A DNA stretch of 64,000 nucleotides from Rhizobiales bacterium 64-17 (lineage in GTDB: Bacteria; Pseudomonadota; Alphaproteobacteria; Rhizobiales; Xanthobacteraceae): assembly GCA_001899285.1 (NCBI GenBank), contig MKWA01000025.1, positions 92,038-156,037 of the forward strand. The letters run 5' to 3'. Both the position numbers and the translations under genes were made by a program. Of the stretch, positions 1-10,257 are shown in pieces (positions within the stretch are counted from its first letter, which is position 1; the number at the start of each line of letters is the position of its first letter). The notes under the pieces were generated by a model. The model did not search any database and was not told where the DNA came from. It saw nothing but the letters and a program-made list of their open reading frames with translations.

Positions 1-819
1 GATGCCGAGCGAGCGGATATTGTCGAACTGCGACCAGTCGAGATCGGCGGCACGCTGCACCAGCACCGCGCGCGGGCAGCCGGAGCGCTCCGCCACCTCG
101 CGCAACCGCTGCGAGTTCGACGAATTCGGCGCGCCGACAACGATCATCGCATCGACCAGCGGCGCGACCTTCTTCACCGCTTCCTGCCGGTTGGTGGTGG
201 CGTAGCAGATGTCTTCCTTATGCGGCCCAACCATCGCCGGGAAACGCCGGCGCAGCAGCGCGACGATCTCGGCGGTGTCGTCGAGCGACAGCGTGGTCTG
301 AGTTACGTAGGCAAGTTGCTGCGGGTCGCGCGGTGCAAACATCGCTGCGTCCTCCAGCGTCTCGACCAGCGACACGGCCCCGTCCGGCAGTTGCCCCATG
401 GTGCCGACCACTTCCGGATGGCCGCGATGGCCGATCAGAATGATCTGGCGGCCGCGCTTGTGGTGGATTTCGGCCTCGCGATGCACCTTGGTCACCAGCG
501 GGCAGGTCGCATCGAGCGCAAACAGGTTCCGCCGCGCCGCCTGGTCCGGCACCGTCTTGGCGACGCCGTGCGCGGAGAATATTACCGGCGCGGTGGTCTC
601 CGGAATCTCGTCGAGTTCCTCGACGAAAATCGCCCCCTTGGCACGCAGGCTATCGACCACATAGCGATTATGGACGATCTCGTGCCGGACATAGACCGGC
701 GGCCCGTAGAGCGACAAAGCGCGCTCGACCGAATCGATCGCCCGCACCACGCCGGCGCAGAACCCGCGCGGCGAGCACAGCAGGACGGTCAGAGCCGGTT
801 TTGCGTCGGTTTCAGGCAT
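1..819 (-). CDS. ispH: 4-hydroxy-3-methylbut-2-enyl diphosphate reductase, C-terminus cut by window edge
   Basis: Last enzyme of the methylerythritol phosphate route to isoprenoids: a cytosolic 4Fe-4S enzyme that reduces HMBPP to IPP and DMAPP. The 273 codons present read through to base 1 without a stop, so roughly 40 C-terminal residues lie outside the window. All three expected cluster cysteines are visible, in RGFCAGV near residue 20, [11 protein letters not shown] near 105 and [10 protein letters not shown] near 205, followed by the family motif [13 protein letters not shown]. The ATG at 819 opens [19 protein letters not shown], a normal N-terminus for the family. It is transcribed away from trcR, sharing a roughly 285-base divergent region. 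Identification is secure. Confidence 0.96.
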   Translation of the reverse strand, partial: MPETDAKPALTVLLCSPRGFCAGVVRAIDSVERALSLYGPPVYVRHEIVHNRYVVDSLRAKGAIFVEELDEIPETTAPVIFSAHGVAKTVPDQAARRNLFALDATCPLVTKVHREAEIHHKRGRQIILIGHRGHPEVVGTMGQLPDGAVSLVETLEDAAMFAPRDPQQLAYVTQTTLSLDDTAEIVALLRRRFPAMVGPHKEDICYATTNRQEAVKKVAPLVDAMIVVGAPNSSNSQRLREVAERSGCPRAVLVQRAADLDWSQFDNIRSLGI

Positions 820-1104
820 CGTTGTCCGTCAAAGGCCGCCAGAGCAGCAAAATCGTCGTCCGGGCGGATTTTTTACCCCCTAAATGGGTCAAATTGTGCC
901 CCGGCACACCTTCCCGACATGGGACGTCCGGTGTTCCGCTGTCAAGCCAAGCACCCCGATTCACGCCTGTTTCTGTTGCGCCCTCAGGCCCGCAACCCTA
1001 TATTCCGGCCACTTTCCGATCATCGCCGATGGTCTGGTGCTTCGCCCGGAAGGGCGGGCGGAGCGCGGGAAAGCTTTGCGTTAAACGCCGTTCGGAGGCC
1101 GACC

Positions 1105-1827
1105 ATGACCCCTGCTCCGCTGATGCCGAAAGCCACCGCCGTGTGGCTGGTCGAGAACACCGCGCTGTCGTTCGACCAGATCGCGCAGTTCTGCAATCTG
1201 CATCCGCTTGAAGTGCGCGCCATCGCCGACGGCGACGCCGCGCAGGGCATCAAGGGAACCGACCCGGTGCTGATGGGCCAGCTCACCCGCGAGCAGATCG
1301 CCGCCGCCGAAGCCGATCCGAGCATCAATCTGAAGCTCAAGGAGCCGACGGTGCCGCTGACCAGCGCCGCCAAAACCGGCCGCGGCCGCAAGGGCCCGCG
1401 CTACACGCCGGTGTCGCGCCGTCAGGATCGTCCGAATGCGATCCTGTGGCTGGTGCGCAACCATCCCGAACTCAAGGACGCGGCGATCATGCGCCTCGTC
1501 GGCACCACCAAGTCGACCATCACCGCGATCCGCAACCGGACCCACTGGAACGCGGCGACCCTCGCGCCGATGGATCCGGTGACGCTCGGTCTCACCACCC
1601 AGACCGAACTGGACATGGAAGTGAACCGCGCCAACAAGGAAAAGCCGCCGACCGCCGCTGCCGGCGCGACGCTGCTCTCCGCCGCCGAAACCACCGCGCG
1701 CAAGGAAGCCGAAGCCGCGGCTGCCAAGAGCGAGAGCGAGGGCAAGCCGGGCGGCGACATCGACGTCAGCGCCGTGTTCGCCAAGCTCAAGCAGCTCGGC
1801 GGCGACAAGAAGCCGGACGACGAATAA
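1105..1827 (+). CDS. trcR: Cell-cycle transcriptional regulator TrcR (DUF1013 family)
   Basis: 240-residue cytosolic protein of the DUF1013/TrcR family, which is restricted to Alphaproteobacteria and is annotated as a cell-cycle transcriptional regulator. The N-terminal half has the family block MPKATAVWLVENTALSFDQI and a helix-turn-helix-like segment; a second repeat of the same theme follows around residues 113-150 (NAILWLVRNHPELKDAAI, then a TKSTITAIRNRTHW stretch). The C-terminal 60 residues are Ala/Lys/Glu-rich and probably disordered. The ATG at 1105 has a GGAGG-like site (ttcggaggccgacc) just upstream; an in-frame open stretch reaching back to 220 is antisense to ispH and not coding. 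A strong hairpin terminator follows. Confidence 0.9.
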   Translation: MTPAPLMPKATAVWLVENTALSFDQIAQFCNLHPLEVRAIADGDAAQGIKGTDPVLMGQLTREQIAAAEADPSINLKLKEPTVPLTSAAKTGRGRKGPRYTPVSRRQDRPNAILWLVRNHPELKDAAIMRLVGTTKSTITAIRNRTHWNAATLAPMDPVTLGLTTQTELDMEVNRANKEKPPTAAAGATLLSAAETTARKEAEAAAAKSESEGKPGGDIDVSAVFAKLKQLGGDKKPDDE

Positions 1828-1850
1828 CGCGTCCGTTGTTTTTCGAACAC

Positions 1851-1877
1851 AAATGCCCCGCTCGCGCGGGGCATTTT
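1851..1877. terminator. Bidirectional rho-independent terminator between trcR and the GFA gene
   Basis: A perfect 11-bp stem (aaatgccccgc / gcggggcattt) closes a 4-base loop, with T-runs on both sides. It lies between the convergent trcR (ending 1827) and the GFA-family gene (ending 1897), so it can serve both. Confidence 0.88.
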
Positions 1878-1896
1878 GCTGTCAGGGTCTTGCCAG

Positions 1897-2256
1897 TCAG
1901 AAGCTGCGACCGTCGACCTTTTTCGGCGACAGCCCGTCGAGATCAATATCGTCGAGGCTGCGGGCATTCACTGCGATCATCTCCTTGCCGTCCGGCGTCT
2001 TGCCCTTGGCGAAGGAGAGAATGCCGCACGTCTTGCAGAACAGATGGCCGATGGCGTGCTTGTTGAAGCGGTATTCCGTCTGCGCGCCCTCGCCCTTGAG
2101 CAGGTTGAACTTGTCCGGCGTGGTGAAGGTGAGGATCGAACCGCGCTTCTGGCAGATCGAGCAGTTGCAGGTCATGGTGTTGCCGAGATCGACGTCGGCC
2201 TCATAACGCACCGCGCCGCAATGGCAGCCCCCACTGTGCTTCTCAAAACCCGCCAT
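1897..2256 (-). CDS. GFA family protein (CENP-V/Gfa zinc-binding fold)
   Basis: 119-residue protein of the glutathione-dependent formaldehyde-activating (GFA/CENP-V) family, a small zinc-binding fold. The zinc-site cysteines are visible in order: CHCGAVRYE near residue 11, CNCSICQKRG near 30 and FCKTCGILSF near 74. The founding member binds S-hydroxymethylglutathione, but most bacterial relatives have no shown activity, so no reaction is assigned. It stands alone, convergent with trcR, and divergent from the LtrA gene beginning at 2385. Confidence 0.88.
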   Translation of the reverse strand: MAGFEKHSGGCHCGAVRYEADVDLGNTMTCNCSICQKRGSILTFTTPDKFNLLKGEGAQTEYRFNKHAIGHLFCKTCGILSFAKGKTPDGKEMIAVNARSLDDIDLDGLSPKKVDGRSF

Positions 2257-2384
2257 CTTGTCCTCCCGTCACACGGGCCCTTGCCCGGTCGATAACGCCC
2301 GTCCGCCGATCCGGTTCACCCGCTTTCGGCTGGCGTGCACGCTGGCGCACATTAAAATGACCCCGAATCGGGGCTGAAATCATC

Positions 2385-3560
2385 ATGCTGACAGGCGCAC
2401 GACGCAATCTGTTGCGGCCGCGTGGCGAGCACGCGCACGCACGGGTCACCAATGTCGAACTGTTCTTCGACCTGGTGTTCGTGTTCGCCATCACCCAGCT
2501 CTCGCACACGCTGCTGGAGCACTTCACGCCGCTCGGCATGCTGGAGGTGCTGGTGTTGTTCTTCGCCGTCTGGTGGGCGTGGATCAATGCCTCGTGGGTG
2601 ACGAACTGGCTCGACCCGGAACAGGTCGTCGTCCGCGTGATGCTGTTCGTGCTGATGCTCGCCGGCCTCGTCATGTCCACCTCGATCCCCAAGGCGTTCG
2701 AGACGCGGGGATTGGCCTTCGCGCTCGGCTTCGCGGCAATGCAGCTCGTGCGTGACTTGTTCATGCTGTGGAGCCTGCGCCATCACAACCGCGGCAATTT
2801 CCACAACTTCCAGCGCATCTTCACTTGGCACGCTATTGCGCTGGTATTCTGGATCGCCGGTGGATTGAGCGAGCCGCACACGCGGCTGATCCTTTGGCTG
2901 ATTGCCCTGGCGATCGACAGTGTTGGTCCAATGGCCTTTTTCTACGTCCCCGGCCTCGGCCGCTCGACGCTCGCCGACTGGGACGTCGCCGGCGGGCATC
3001 TTGCTGAACGCTGCGGCCTGTTTGTCATCATCGCGCTCGGCGAAAGTGTGCTGATCACCGGCGCGACGTTCTCAACCCACGACTGGAACGCACTGACCAT
3101 CGCCGCCTTCGTGCAGGCGTTCATCGGCAGCGTCGCGATGTGGTGGATCTATTTCAATATCGGCGCCGAAAAGGCCGCGCACACCATCGAGCACGCTGAC
3201 GATCCCGGCCGGCTGGCTCGGCTTGCCTATACCTATCTGCACATTCCGATCATCGCCGGCATCGTCGTCTGCGCCGTCGCTGATGAACTGGTCCTGGCGC
3301 ATCCGACCGGACACAGCGACATGAAACTGCTGATCGCCGGTGTCGGCGGACCGGCGCTCTATCTGATCGGCAATGCAATGTTCAAGCACGCGATCTACAA
3401 TCGCTATCCGCTGTCGCACATGATCGGCTTGGCGCTGCTCGCTCTCCTCGCATTCGCCGGCACACAACTCGAACCGCTGACGCTGTGCACACTGGCGACG
3501 GTGGCGCTGATCGTCGTCGCCGCCTGGGAGACCTGGTCGCTGACGCCAAAAAGCTTCTGA
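2385..3560 (+). CDS. Low temperature requirement protein A (LtrA) family membrane protein
   Basis: 391-residue integral membrane protein with about eleven hydrophobic helices. The family signatures are ELFFDLVFVFAITQLSH near residue 25 and ALGESVLITGATF near residue 220. The family was named from a Listeria gene needed for growth in the cold; its molecular activity is not established. The ATG at 2385 is the first in frame and gives the usual short basic N-terminus. No operon partner: the upstream gene diverges and about 290 bases separate it from the next gene. Confidence 0.85.
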   Translation: MLTGARRNLLRPRGEHAHARVTNVELFFDLVFVFAITQLSHTLLEHFTPLGMLEVLVLFFAVWWAWINASWVTNWLDPEQVVVRVMLFVLMLAGLVMSTSIPKAFETRGLAFALGFAAMQLVRDLFMLWSLRHHNRGNFHNFQRIFTWHAIALVFWIAGGLSEPHTRLILWLIALAIDSVGPMAFFYVPGLGRSTLADWDVAGGHLAERCGLFVIIALGESVLITGATFSTHDWNALTIAAFVQAFIGSVAMWWIYFNIGAEKAAHTIEHADDPGRLARLAYTYLHIPIIAGIVVCAVADELVLAHPTGHSDMKLLIAGVGGPALYLIGNAMFKHAIYNRYPLSHMIGLALLALLAFAGTQLEPLTLCTLATVALIVVAAWETWSLTPKSF

Positions 3561-3806
3561 CGACAAGAGCGCCCGAAAAACAGGCAGGACAGCCAGACAC
3601 CACGCGTCCCAAGCACCACAAGGCTGATGTGAAAGAGCGTTGTCTTATCAGCGGCTTCGTGGAAACCGCACAACATATTGCGGTGCGATTTGCATCGGCT
3701 GCCCGCCGCGATCAAGTCCGCTTGAACACGTCATTTGACAACGACTCTGTCGCGCGCCCGTCATAGACTGATCCCATCATCAGCACGCGACTCCTTGGGC
3801 GCTGGT

Positions 3807-3830
3807 GGCGGGAAGCACAATGCTTCCGCC
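3807..3830 (+). other. Stem-loop just upstream of a small gene
   Basis: Left arm ggcgggaagca and right arm tgcttccgcc pair with one bulged G around a caa loop, 18 bases before the ATG at 3849 and directly before its gagggag ribosome-binding site. It could affect translation or mRNA stability. The rest of 3561-3806 shows nothing I can name. Confidence 0.35.
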
Positions 3831-3848
3831 CTGCGAGGGAGAAAGACC

Positions 3849-4043
3849 ATGGCGGGCTATCGCGCATATATCGTGGGCCATGACGGCCATTTCAAACGCT
3901 CGGAAGAATTCGAAGCGGCCGACGACGCGAGCGCCGTGCGCCGCGCCGAGGATTTCGCTGCCGCCGACCCGGTCGAACTCTGGGAAGGCGCGCGGCGGAT
4001 CGGCGTGATCGCAAGCCGAAGCGAACCGGTTGCAGCGAAGTAA
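3849..4043 (+). CDS. Small conserved hypothetical protein
   Basis: 64-residue soluble protein beginning MAGYRAYIVGHDGHFKRS and rich in Ala, Asp and Glu in the middle (EEFEAADDASAVRRAEDFAA). No catalytic motif is seen. Short proteins with this opening are common in Bradyrhizobium-like genomes, usually hypothetical. The ATG at 3849 is chosen because a gagggag purine run sits 7-13 bases upstream; a longer in-frame version from 3735 has no such site and reads through the stem-loop. Function unknown. Confidence 0.7.
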   Translation: MAGYRAYIVGHDGHFKRSEEFEAADDASAVRRAEDFAAADPVELWEGARRIGVIASRSEPVAAK

Positions 4044-4055
4044 AGCGCTTTATCG

Positions 4056-4388
4056 TTACGATTGATCGTCCGTTGCAGCGCCCGGTGCGTTTACCTTCAC
4101 CGACTCGATTCCCTTGTCACGCGCCGCAGTTGAAGAATACGTCTCGCTCGTGCCGATGATTTCGTGGTTAGCTGCCTTCAGGTTGAACATCGGCTCGCCA
4201 CTGGCCGCAACCTTGCGCTCGTAGCGTCCATCGTGCGGCGCATTCGTTTTGACCGAAGCGATGCCATTCTGAGCGGCAACTTTTGTTGTGTACATTTCGC
4301 TGCGCAGCAGCGGTTCGCCGTTTCCGGCTTGCAAACGGAAATGGAATGGACCGTTGGCGGATTTCTTCAAAACGAACTTCCCAGCCAT
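4056..4388 (-). CDS. YegP family (DUF1508) double-repeat protein
   Basis: 110-residue protein with two tandem copies of the roughly 50-residue DUF1508 fold. Repeat one starts KFVLKKSANGPFHFRLQAGN and repeat two starts ERKVAASGEPMFNLKAANHE; both carry the family theme of NGE or GEP, a serine-rich turn, then K..GI.SVK.NAP. The fold is seen in E. coli YegP, whose role is unknown. An AAGGAG site precedes the ATG at 4388. It begins 33 bases after the stop of the upstream acyl-CoA synthetase on the same strand, so cotranscription is likely. Confidence 0.88.
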   Translation of the reverse strand: MAGKFVLKKSANGPFHFRLQAGNGEPLLRSEMYTTKVAAQNGIASVKTNAPHDGRYERKVAASGEPMFNLKAANHEIIGTSETYSSTAARDKGIESVKVNAPGAATDDQS

Positions 4389-4421
4389 TGTCTTTCACTC
4401 CTTCTGCATTAAGCGGTGTCG

Positions 4422-6338
<1,917 letters not shown>

Positions 6339-6348
6339 GGTTCGTTTC

Positions 6349-6433
6349 CTCCTCAGCCCGCCTTCCCCCGAGGAGGCGCGCGGCCGCTTCGTCGTTGGAG
6401 GCACCTGCTTCGCAGGCCCTCAGGACGAGGCTT
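6349..6433. repeat. Degenerate Bradyrhizobium-type palindromic repeat
   Basis: Imperfect palindrome upstream of prpE. On the minus strand it reads CCTCGTCCTGAGG, then a small hairpin (gcctgcgaagcaggt), then a decayed right arm. Arms of the form CCTC-TCCTGAGG around a GC-rich stem are a familiar intergenic repeat in Bradyrhizobium-like genomes; a clearer pair lies at 10092-10241. Confidence 0.55.
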
Positions 6434-6524
6434 CTATTTGCGCTGGGCTGAATTGTGTCGCGCGATGTCGCTTTTTGCAAAGGCCACGGTTATAGGTCCG
6501 GCCCCTCCTTTCGGATGACCCCGC

Positions 6525-7286
6525 GTGGCCCCGTATCTCTCCGATCCGCTGTTCTACGCGGCCGCGATCCCGGCGGTGATTTTCCTCGGCCTCGCCAAGG
6601 GCGGCCTCTCCGGCGTCGGCACCGCGGCGACCCCGCTGATGGCACTGTATCTACCACCGCTCGAAGCGGCGGCGCTGCTGTTGCCGATCCTGCTGACCCA
6701 GGACGCAATCTCCGCCTATGTCTATCGCCGCGAGTGGAGCGCCGAGACGCTCAAGATCATGCTGCCCGGCGGCCTGATCGGCATCCTGCTCGGCTGGCTG
6801 TTCGCAACCTATGTGTCGGACGACGCAATCCGCATCCTGATCGGCGTCGTCGCACTGACATTCGTGCTGAACGTCTGGCTGCGCCGCGCGCCGGTCGAAC
6901 CCAAGCCCCAGCGTCGTGGGCCCGGCTTGTTCTGGGCCGCCATATCGGGCTTCGCCTCGTTCGCGAGCCAGGGCGGCGGTCCGCCGTTCCAGGTCTATGT
7001 GCTGCCGCTGCAACTGCCGAAAATGGTTTTCGTCGGCACAGTGACGATCTTCTTTGCCCTCATCAATGTGATGAAGGTGATCCCTTATCTGGCGCTGGCG
7101 CAATTCTCTGGCGCGAATTTCGTCACCTCGATGTTGCTGATCCCGGTCGCGGTGGTCGCCAATTTCGTCGGCATCTGGCTGATCCGTGTCATGCCGACCA
7201 AATTGTTCTACCGGATCACCTATATCCTGCTGTTTATCCTCGGCAGCATCATGCTGTGGCAGGGCTTGAGCCATCTGCTGCGCTGA
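6525..7286 (+). CDS. Sulfite exporter TauE/SafE family permease
   Basis: 253-residue inner-membrane protein with about seven or eight hydrophobic helices, of the TauE/SafE (DUF81) family whose characterised members export sulfite or organosulfur anions. The family's paired half-repeats show as FLGLAKGGLSGVGTAATPLM near residue 20 and FASFASQGGGPPFQVYVLPL near residue 145. The start is GTG at 6525 (MAPYLSDPLFY); the nearby ATG at 6515 is out of frame. It precedes the acyl-CoA synthetase gene by 63 bases on the same strand. Substrate cannot be told from sequence. Confidence 0.85.
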   Translation: MAPYLSDPLFYAAAIPAVIFLGLAKGGLSGVGTAATPLMALYLPPLEAAALLLPILLTQDAISAYVYRREWSAETLKIMLPGGLIGILLGWLFATYVSDDAIRILIGVVALTFVLNVWLRRAPVEPKPQRRGPGLFWAAISGFASFASQGGGPPFQVYVLPLQLPKMVFVGTVTIFFALINVMKVIPYLALAQFSGANFVTSMLLIPVAVVANFVGIWLIRVMPTKLFYRITYILLFILGSIMLWQGLSHLLR

Positions 7287-7349
7287 TCGGGGCGACCGAT
7301 GACAAGCTGAGAGACGGCGGCTAATTTGCTCTCCTCTTGGGAGACTACA

Positions 7350-8999
7350 ATGACGCGGGCCACCTCGCCTTACGACATCGATCTCGACCGCAACCCGGCA
7401 AATTTCCAGCCACTGACACCGCTCGGCTTTCTCGAGCGCGCGGCGTCCGTTTATCCAGACCACACCGCCATCGTCCACGGTGCGCTGCGGCGAAATTACC
7501 GCGACTTCTATGCCCGCTCGCGGCGGCTCGCCTCGGCGCTCGCGCAGCGCGGCATCGGCCGTGGCGACACCGTGTCGGTGATGCTCGCCAATACGCCGGC
7601 GATGCTTGAGGCACACTACGGCGTGCCGATGTGCGGCGCGGTGCTCAACTCGCTCAACACCCGGCTTGACGCGGCGATCCTCGCCTTCACCCTCGACCAT
7701 GCCGAAGCCAAGGTGCTGATCGTCGACCGGGAATATTCCAAGGTGATGAAGGAAGCGCTGGCGCTCGCCAAGGTGAAACCACTGGTGATCGACTACGACG
7801 ACCCGGAATATTCCGGTGCGGGAGAACGGCTCGGCAGCATCGAATACGAGGATTTTCTGGCGCAGGGCGATCCGGATTTTGCCTGGCTGATGCCGGACGA
7901 CGAATGGGATGCGATCACGCTCAATTATACGTCCGGCACCACCGGCGACCCGAAAGGCGTCGTCTATCATCATCGCGGCGCCCATCTGCTCGCCATAGGC
8001 AACGTCATCACCTGTGGCATGGGCCGGCATCCGGTCTATTTGTGGACCCTTCCGATGTTCCACTGCGACGGCTGGTGCTTCCCGTGGACGCTGTCGATCG
8101 TCGCCGGCACCCATGTCTGCCTGCGCTGGGTCCGCGCACCGGCGATGTACGATGCGATCGCGCGCGAGAAGGTGACGCATCTGTGCGGCGCGCCGATCGT
8201 CATGTCGACGCTGCTCAACGCGCCGGACAATGAAAAGAAGCCGCTGCCGCATGTGGTGAACTTCGCCACCGCCGCCGCGCCGCCGCCGGAAGCGGTACTG
8301 GCGGCGATGAAGAGCGCGGGCTTCAACGTCACGCATGTCTACGGCCTCACGGAGTGTTACGGCCCGGCCGTGGTCAACGACTGGCACGATGCCTGGGACA
8401 AGCTTCCGGCAGCCGAACAGGCAGCGCTGAAATCGCGCCAGGGCGTGCGCTATCCGGTGCTGGAGGCACTCGACGTGCTCGATCCCGACACGATGCAGCC
8501 GGTGCCGCGCGACGGCACGGCGATGGGCGAAGTGATGATGCGCGGCAACGTCGTCATGAAGGGCTATCTGAAGAATCCGAGCGCCAGCGAGAAAGCCTTC
8601 GCCGGCGGCTGGTTCCACACCGGCGATCTCGGCGTGATGCACCCGGACGGCTATATCCAGCTCAAGGACCGCTCCAAGGACATCATCATCTCCGGCGGCG
8701 AGAACATCTCGTCGATCGAGGTGGAGGATGCGCTGTACAAGCATCCCGCGGTCGCCGCTGCTGCTGTGGTGGCGAAGCCCGACGAGAAATGGGGCGAGAC
8801 GCCGTGTGCCTTCGTCGAGCTCAAGCCGGGCGCGCAGGCGACGACAGACGAACTCATGCAGTGGTGCCGGCAGAACCTTGCCTCGTACAAATGCCCGCGC
8901 ACCATCGTGTTCGACACGATCCCCAAAACGTCCACCGGCAAGATCCAGAAGTTCAAGCTGCGCGATATGGCGCGCGATCTCGCGAAAGTATCGGCATGA
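7350..8999 (+). CDS. Acyl-CoA synthetase (AMP-forming, medium/long-chain type)
   Basis: 549-residue AMP-forming ligase that activates a carboxylic acid to its CoA thioester. Motifs in order are LNYTSGTTGDPKGVVYHHRG near residue 190, YGLTECYGP near 332, GWFHTGDLGVMHPDGY near 430, DRSKDIIISGGENISSIEVE near 450, and the catalytic lysine region PKTSTGKIQKFKLR at the C-terminus. The overall pattern matches the FadD-like/DmdB-like group often annotated simply as acyl-CoA synthetase; chain length is not readable. The ATG at 7350 follows a gggag site; an upstream in-frame TTG at 7326 is less likely. The stop overlaps the start of slyX (ATGA). Confidence 0.9.
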   Translation: MTRATSPYDIDLDRNPANFQPLTPLGFLERAASVYPDHTAIVHGALRRNYRDFYARSRRLASALAQRGIGRGDTVSVMLANTPAMLEAHYGVPMCGAVLNSLNTRLDAAILAFTLDHAEAKVLIVDREYSKVMKEALALAKVKPLVIDYDDPEYSGAGERLGSIEYEDFLAQGDPDFAWLMPDDEWDAITLNYTSGTTGDPKGVVYHHRGAHLLAIGNVITCGMGRHPVYLWTLPMFHCDGWCFPWTLSIVAGTHVCLRWVRAPAMYDAIAREKVTHLCGAPIVMSTLLNAPDNEKKPLPHVVNFATAAAPPPEAVLAAMKSAGFNVTHVYGLTECYGPAVVNDWHDAWDKLPAAEQAALKSRQGVRYPVLEALDVLDPDTMQPVPRDGTAMGEVMMRGNVVMKGYLKNPSASEKAFAGGWFHTGDLGVMHPDGYIQLKDRSKDIIISGGENISSIEVEDALYKHPAVAAAAVVAKPDEKWGETPCAFVELKPGAQATTDELMQWCRQNLASYKCPRTIVFDTIPKTSTGKIQKFKLRDMARDLAKVSA

Positions 9000-9217
9000 G
9001 CAACGGGGACGCGCTGCGCGAGCGGATCGAAACGCTGGAGATGCAGGTGGCGCATCAGGAGCGTGCGCTGGAGGAATTGAACGGCGTGGTCGCTGCGCAA
9101 TGGGCGCAGATCGACGGCCTCACCCGCGAGGTGATGAAGCTTGCCGAAACGGTGCGGCAGACCGCCGCCCAGGTCGCCACCCCGCCTGGCAGCGAACCAC
9201 CGCCGCCGCATTATTGA
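8996..9217 (+). CDS. slyX: SlyX family coiled-coil protein
   Basis: 73-residue SlyX-like protein: a single amphipathic coiled coil (RIETLEMQVAHQERALEELN, then VVAAQWAQIDGLTREV) followed by a short proline-rich tail ending EPPPPHY, which is the family's usual ending. Its role is unknown in any species. The ATG lies inside the stop of the acyl-CoA synthetase (ATGA overlap), implying translational coupling. Confidence 0.9.
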   Translation: MSNGDALRERIETLEMQVAHQERALEELNGVVAAQWAQIDGLTREVMKLAETVRQTAAQVATPPGSEPPPPHY

Positions 9218-9282
9218 GCGCGACACCGCACGGAGTGTAATGGCATCGCCCCCCTATCCAGATACCTATCTGCGATATTACG

Positions 9283-9349
9283 AAAGATATATCTTGCGTT
9301 ATGTCTGAATTGAGCCATATAACGATGCATCTAAAGATATATCTTTAGA
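9283..9349 (+). promoter_or_regulatory. Promoter with paired palindromic operators for the PadR/YqjI-like gene
   Basis: Two copies of the 12-bp palindrome AAGATATATCTT occur 48 bases apart, at about 9284-9295 and 9334-9345. The second is the core of a perfect 20-bp palindrome (9330-9349). Between them lies a plausible sigma-70 promoter: TTGCGT at 9294-9299, an 18-base spacer, TATAAC at 9318-9323. One palindrome therefore touches the -35 box and the other sits at the expected start of transcription, the arrangement of an autorepressed promoter. The palindromes are seen directly; regulator binding is inferred. Confidence 0.7.
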
Positions 9350-9376
9350 CTGTTTTACCAAGGATAAGGAAATCCA

Positions 9377-10072
9377 ATGCGTTTCGAGTTCCCTGAGCGC
9401 GACGACGGCCGCCCCGGCCGGCATCGTGTCCACAAGATGATTCGGCATGAGATGGCCCGGCAGGAAATGGCACGACATGGCCGCCACGGCGGCTTCGGCC
9501 GGCACGGGCGACGCGGCCATGGCGGCGGTCCTGGCGGTCTCGGCGGCGACGGCTTCGATGAAATGATGCATGCGGGCCGGCTGATGGCGCAGGGCGACCT
9601 GCGGCTGATCGTGCTCGCTTTGATCGCCGAGCAGCCGCGCCACGGCTACGACCTGATCAAGGTGATCGAGGAGCGGACAGCCGACTGGTACAGCCCGAGC
9701 CCCGGCGTCGTTTATCCGACGCTGACCTATCTGGAAGAAGCCGGATACGTCACCTCGCAGCCCGACGGCGCCAAGAAGCTCTACACCGTCACCGCCGAAG
9801 GCAACGCCTATCTCGCGGAGAACCGCGCGCTCGCCGAGGCCGGCCTGCAACGGCTGACCTTGATCGGCGAGAAGGCGCGGCGCATTCGCGAGCGCATGCG
9901 CGGCGACGAGAGCGACGACGACCGCCCGCGCGTACCGCACATGGTCCGTGCCGCGCTGCATAATCTGCGCGACGCGGCCGCCGAACGGCTCGGCAACGAT
10001 CCCGACGCAGAGGCGAAGATCACGGAGATCCTGGTCCGCGCCGCGAGCGAGCTGCGCAAGCGGGAGAATTGA
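9377..10072 (+). CDS. PadR family regulator, YqjI/NfeR-like with His-rich N-terminus
   Basis: 231-residue PadR-family repressor. Residues about 1-65 are rich in His, Gly and Arg (HGRHGGFGRHGRRGHGGG), a plausible metal-binding region. The winged helix starts at GDLRLIVLALIAEQPRHGYD and continues through SPSPGVVYPTLTYLEEAGYV, very close in pattern to E. coli YqjI (NfeR), a nickel/iron-responsive PadR repressor with a metal-binding N-terminal extension. A basic/acidic helix then a dimerisation helix complete the protein. Two palindromes flank its own promoter, so autoregulation is likely. The flavin-type siderophore reductase gene (yqjH) that accompanies YqjI in E. coli is not in this window. 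Confidence 0.88.
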   Translation: MRFEFPERDDGRPGRHRVHKMIRHEMARQEMARHGRHGGFGRHGRRGHGGGPGGLGGDGFDEMMHAGRLMAQGDLRLIVLALIAEQPRHGYDLIKVIEERTADWYSPSPGVVYPTLTYLEEAGYVTSQPDGAKKLYTVTAEGNAYLAENRALAEAGLQRLTLIGEKARRIRERMRGDESDDDRPRVPHMVRAALHNLRDAAAERLGNDPDAEAKITEILVRAASELRKREN

Positions 10073-10091
10073 GGATTACACCACTCTTTGC

Positions 10092-10241
10092 TCCCTGAGC
10101 CTCATGGTGAGGAGCATCGCGCATCAGCGCGTTTACGCGCTATGGCGATGCGCCTCGAACCATGAGGCGGGAGTAGTGCTGTGGCCACCTCGTCCTTCGA
10201 CACGCGATGCTTCGCATCGCTCCTCAGGATAAGGGCGGGGT
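10092..10241. repeat. Two tandem Bradyrhizobium-type palindromic repeat units
   Basis: The first unit runs from CCTCATGGTGAGGAGC to CGCCTCGAACCATGAGG around an internal stem with CATCGCG/CGATGCG arms. The second runs from CCTCGTCCTTCGACACGC to GCTCCTCAGGATAAGG around gatgcttcgcatc. Both arms mirror each other. This fills most of the gap between the PadR gene and the next gene and may double as a transcription barrier. Confidence 0.7.
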
Positions 10242-10257
10242 GAGAGTTGGGGCTCCG

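Noticed and set aside
1897-2295. Plus-strand open frames over the GFA gene
   Set aside because: Shadows of a minus-strand gene with all expected zinc cysteines.
3561-3848. Candidate tRNA or small RNA gene in the gap after the LtrA gene
   Set aside because: No cloverleaf or conserved T-loop sequence could be formed; only one small stem-loop next to the following gene is visible.
6651-8744. 697-codon open frame on the minus strand
   Set aside because: Antisense shadow of the TauE exporter and acyl-CoA synthetase; composition is the usual His/Arg/Asp bias and no family motif appears.
10092-10241. Possible CRISPR-like or small RNA element
   Set aside because: There are two palindromic units, not regularly spaced direct repeats with unique spacers; the arms match a known style of intergenic repeat.
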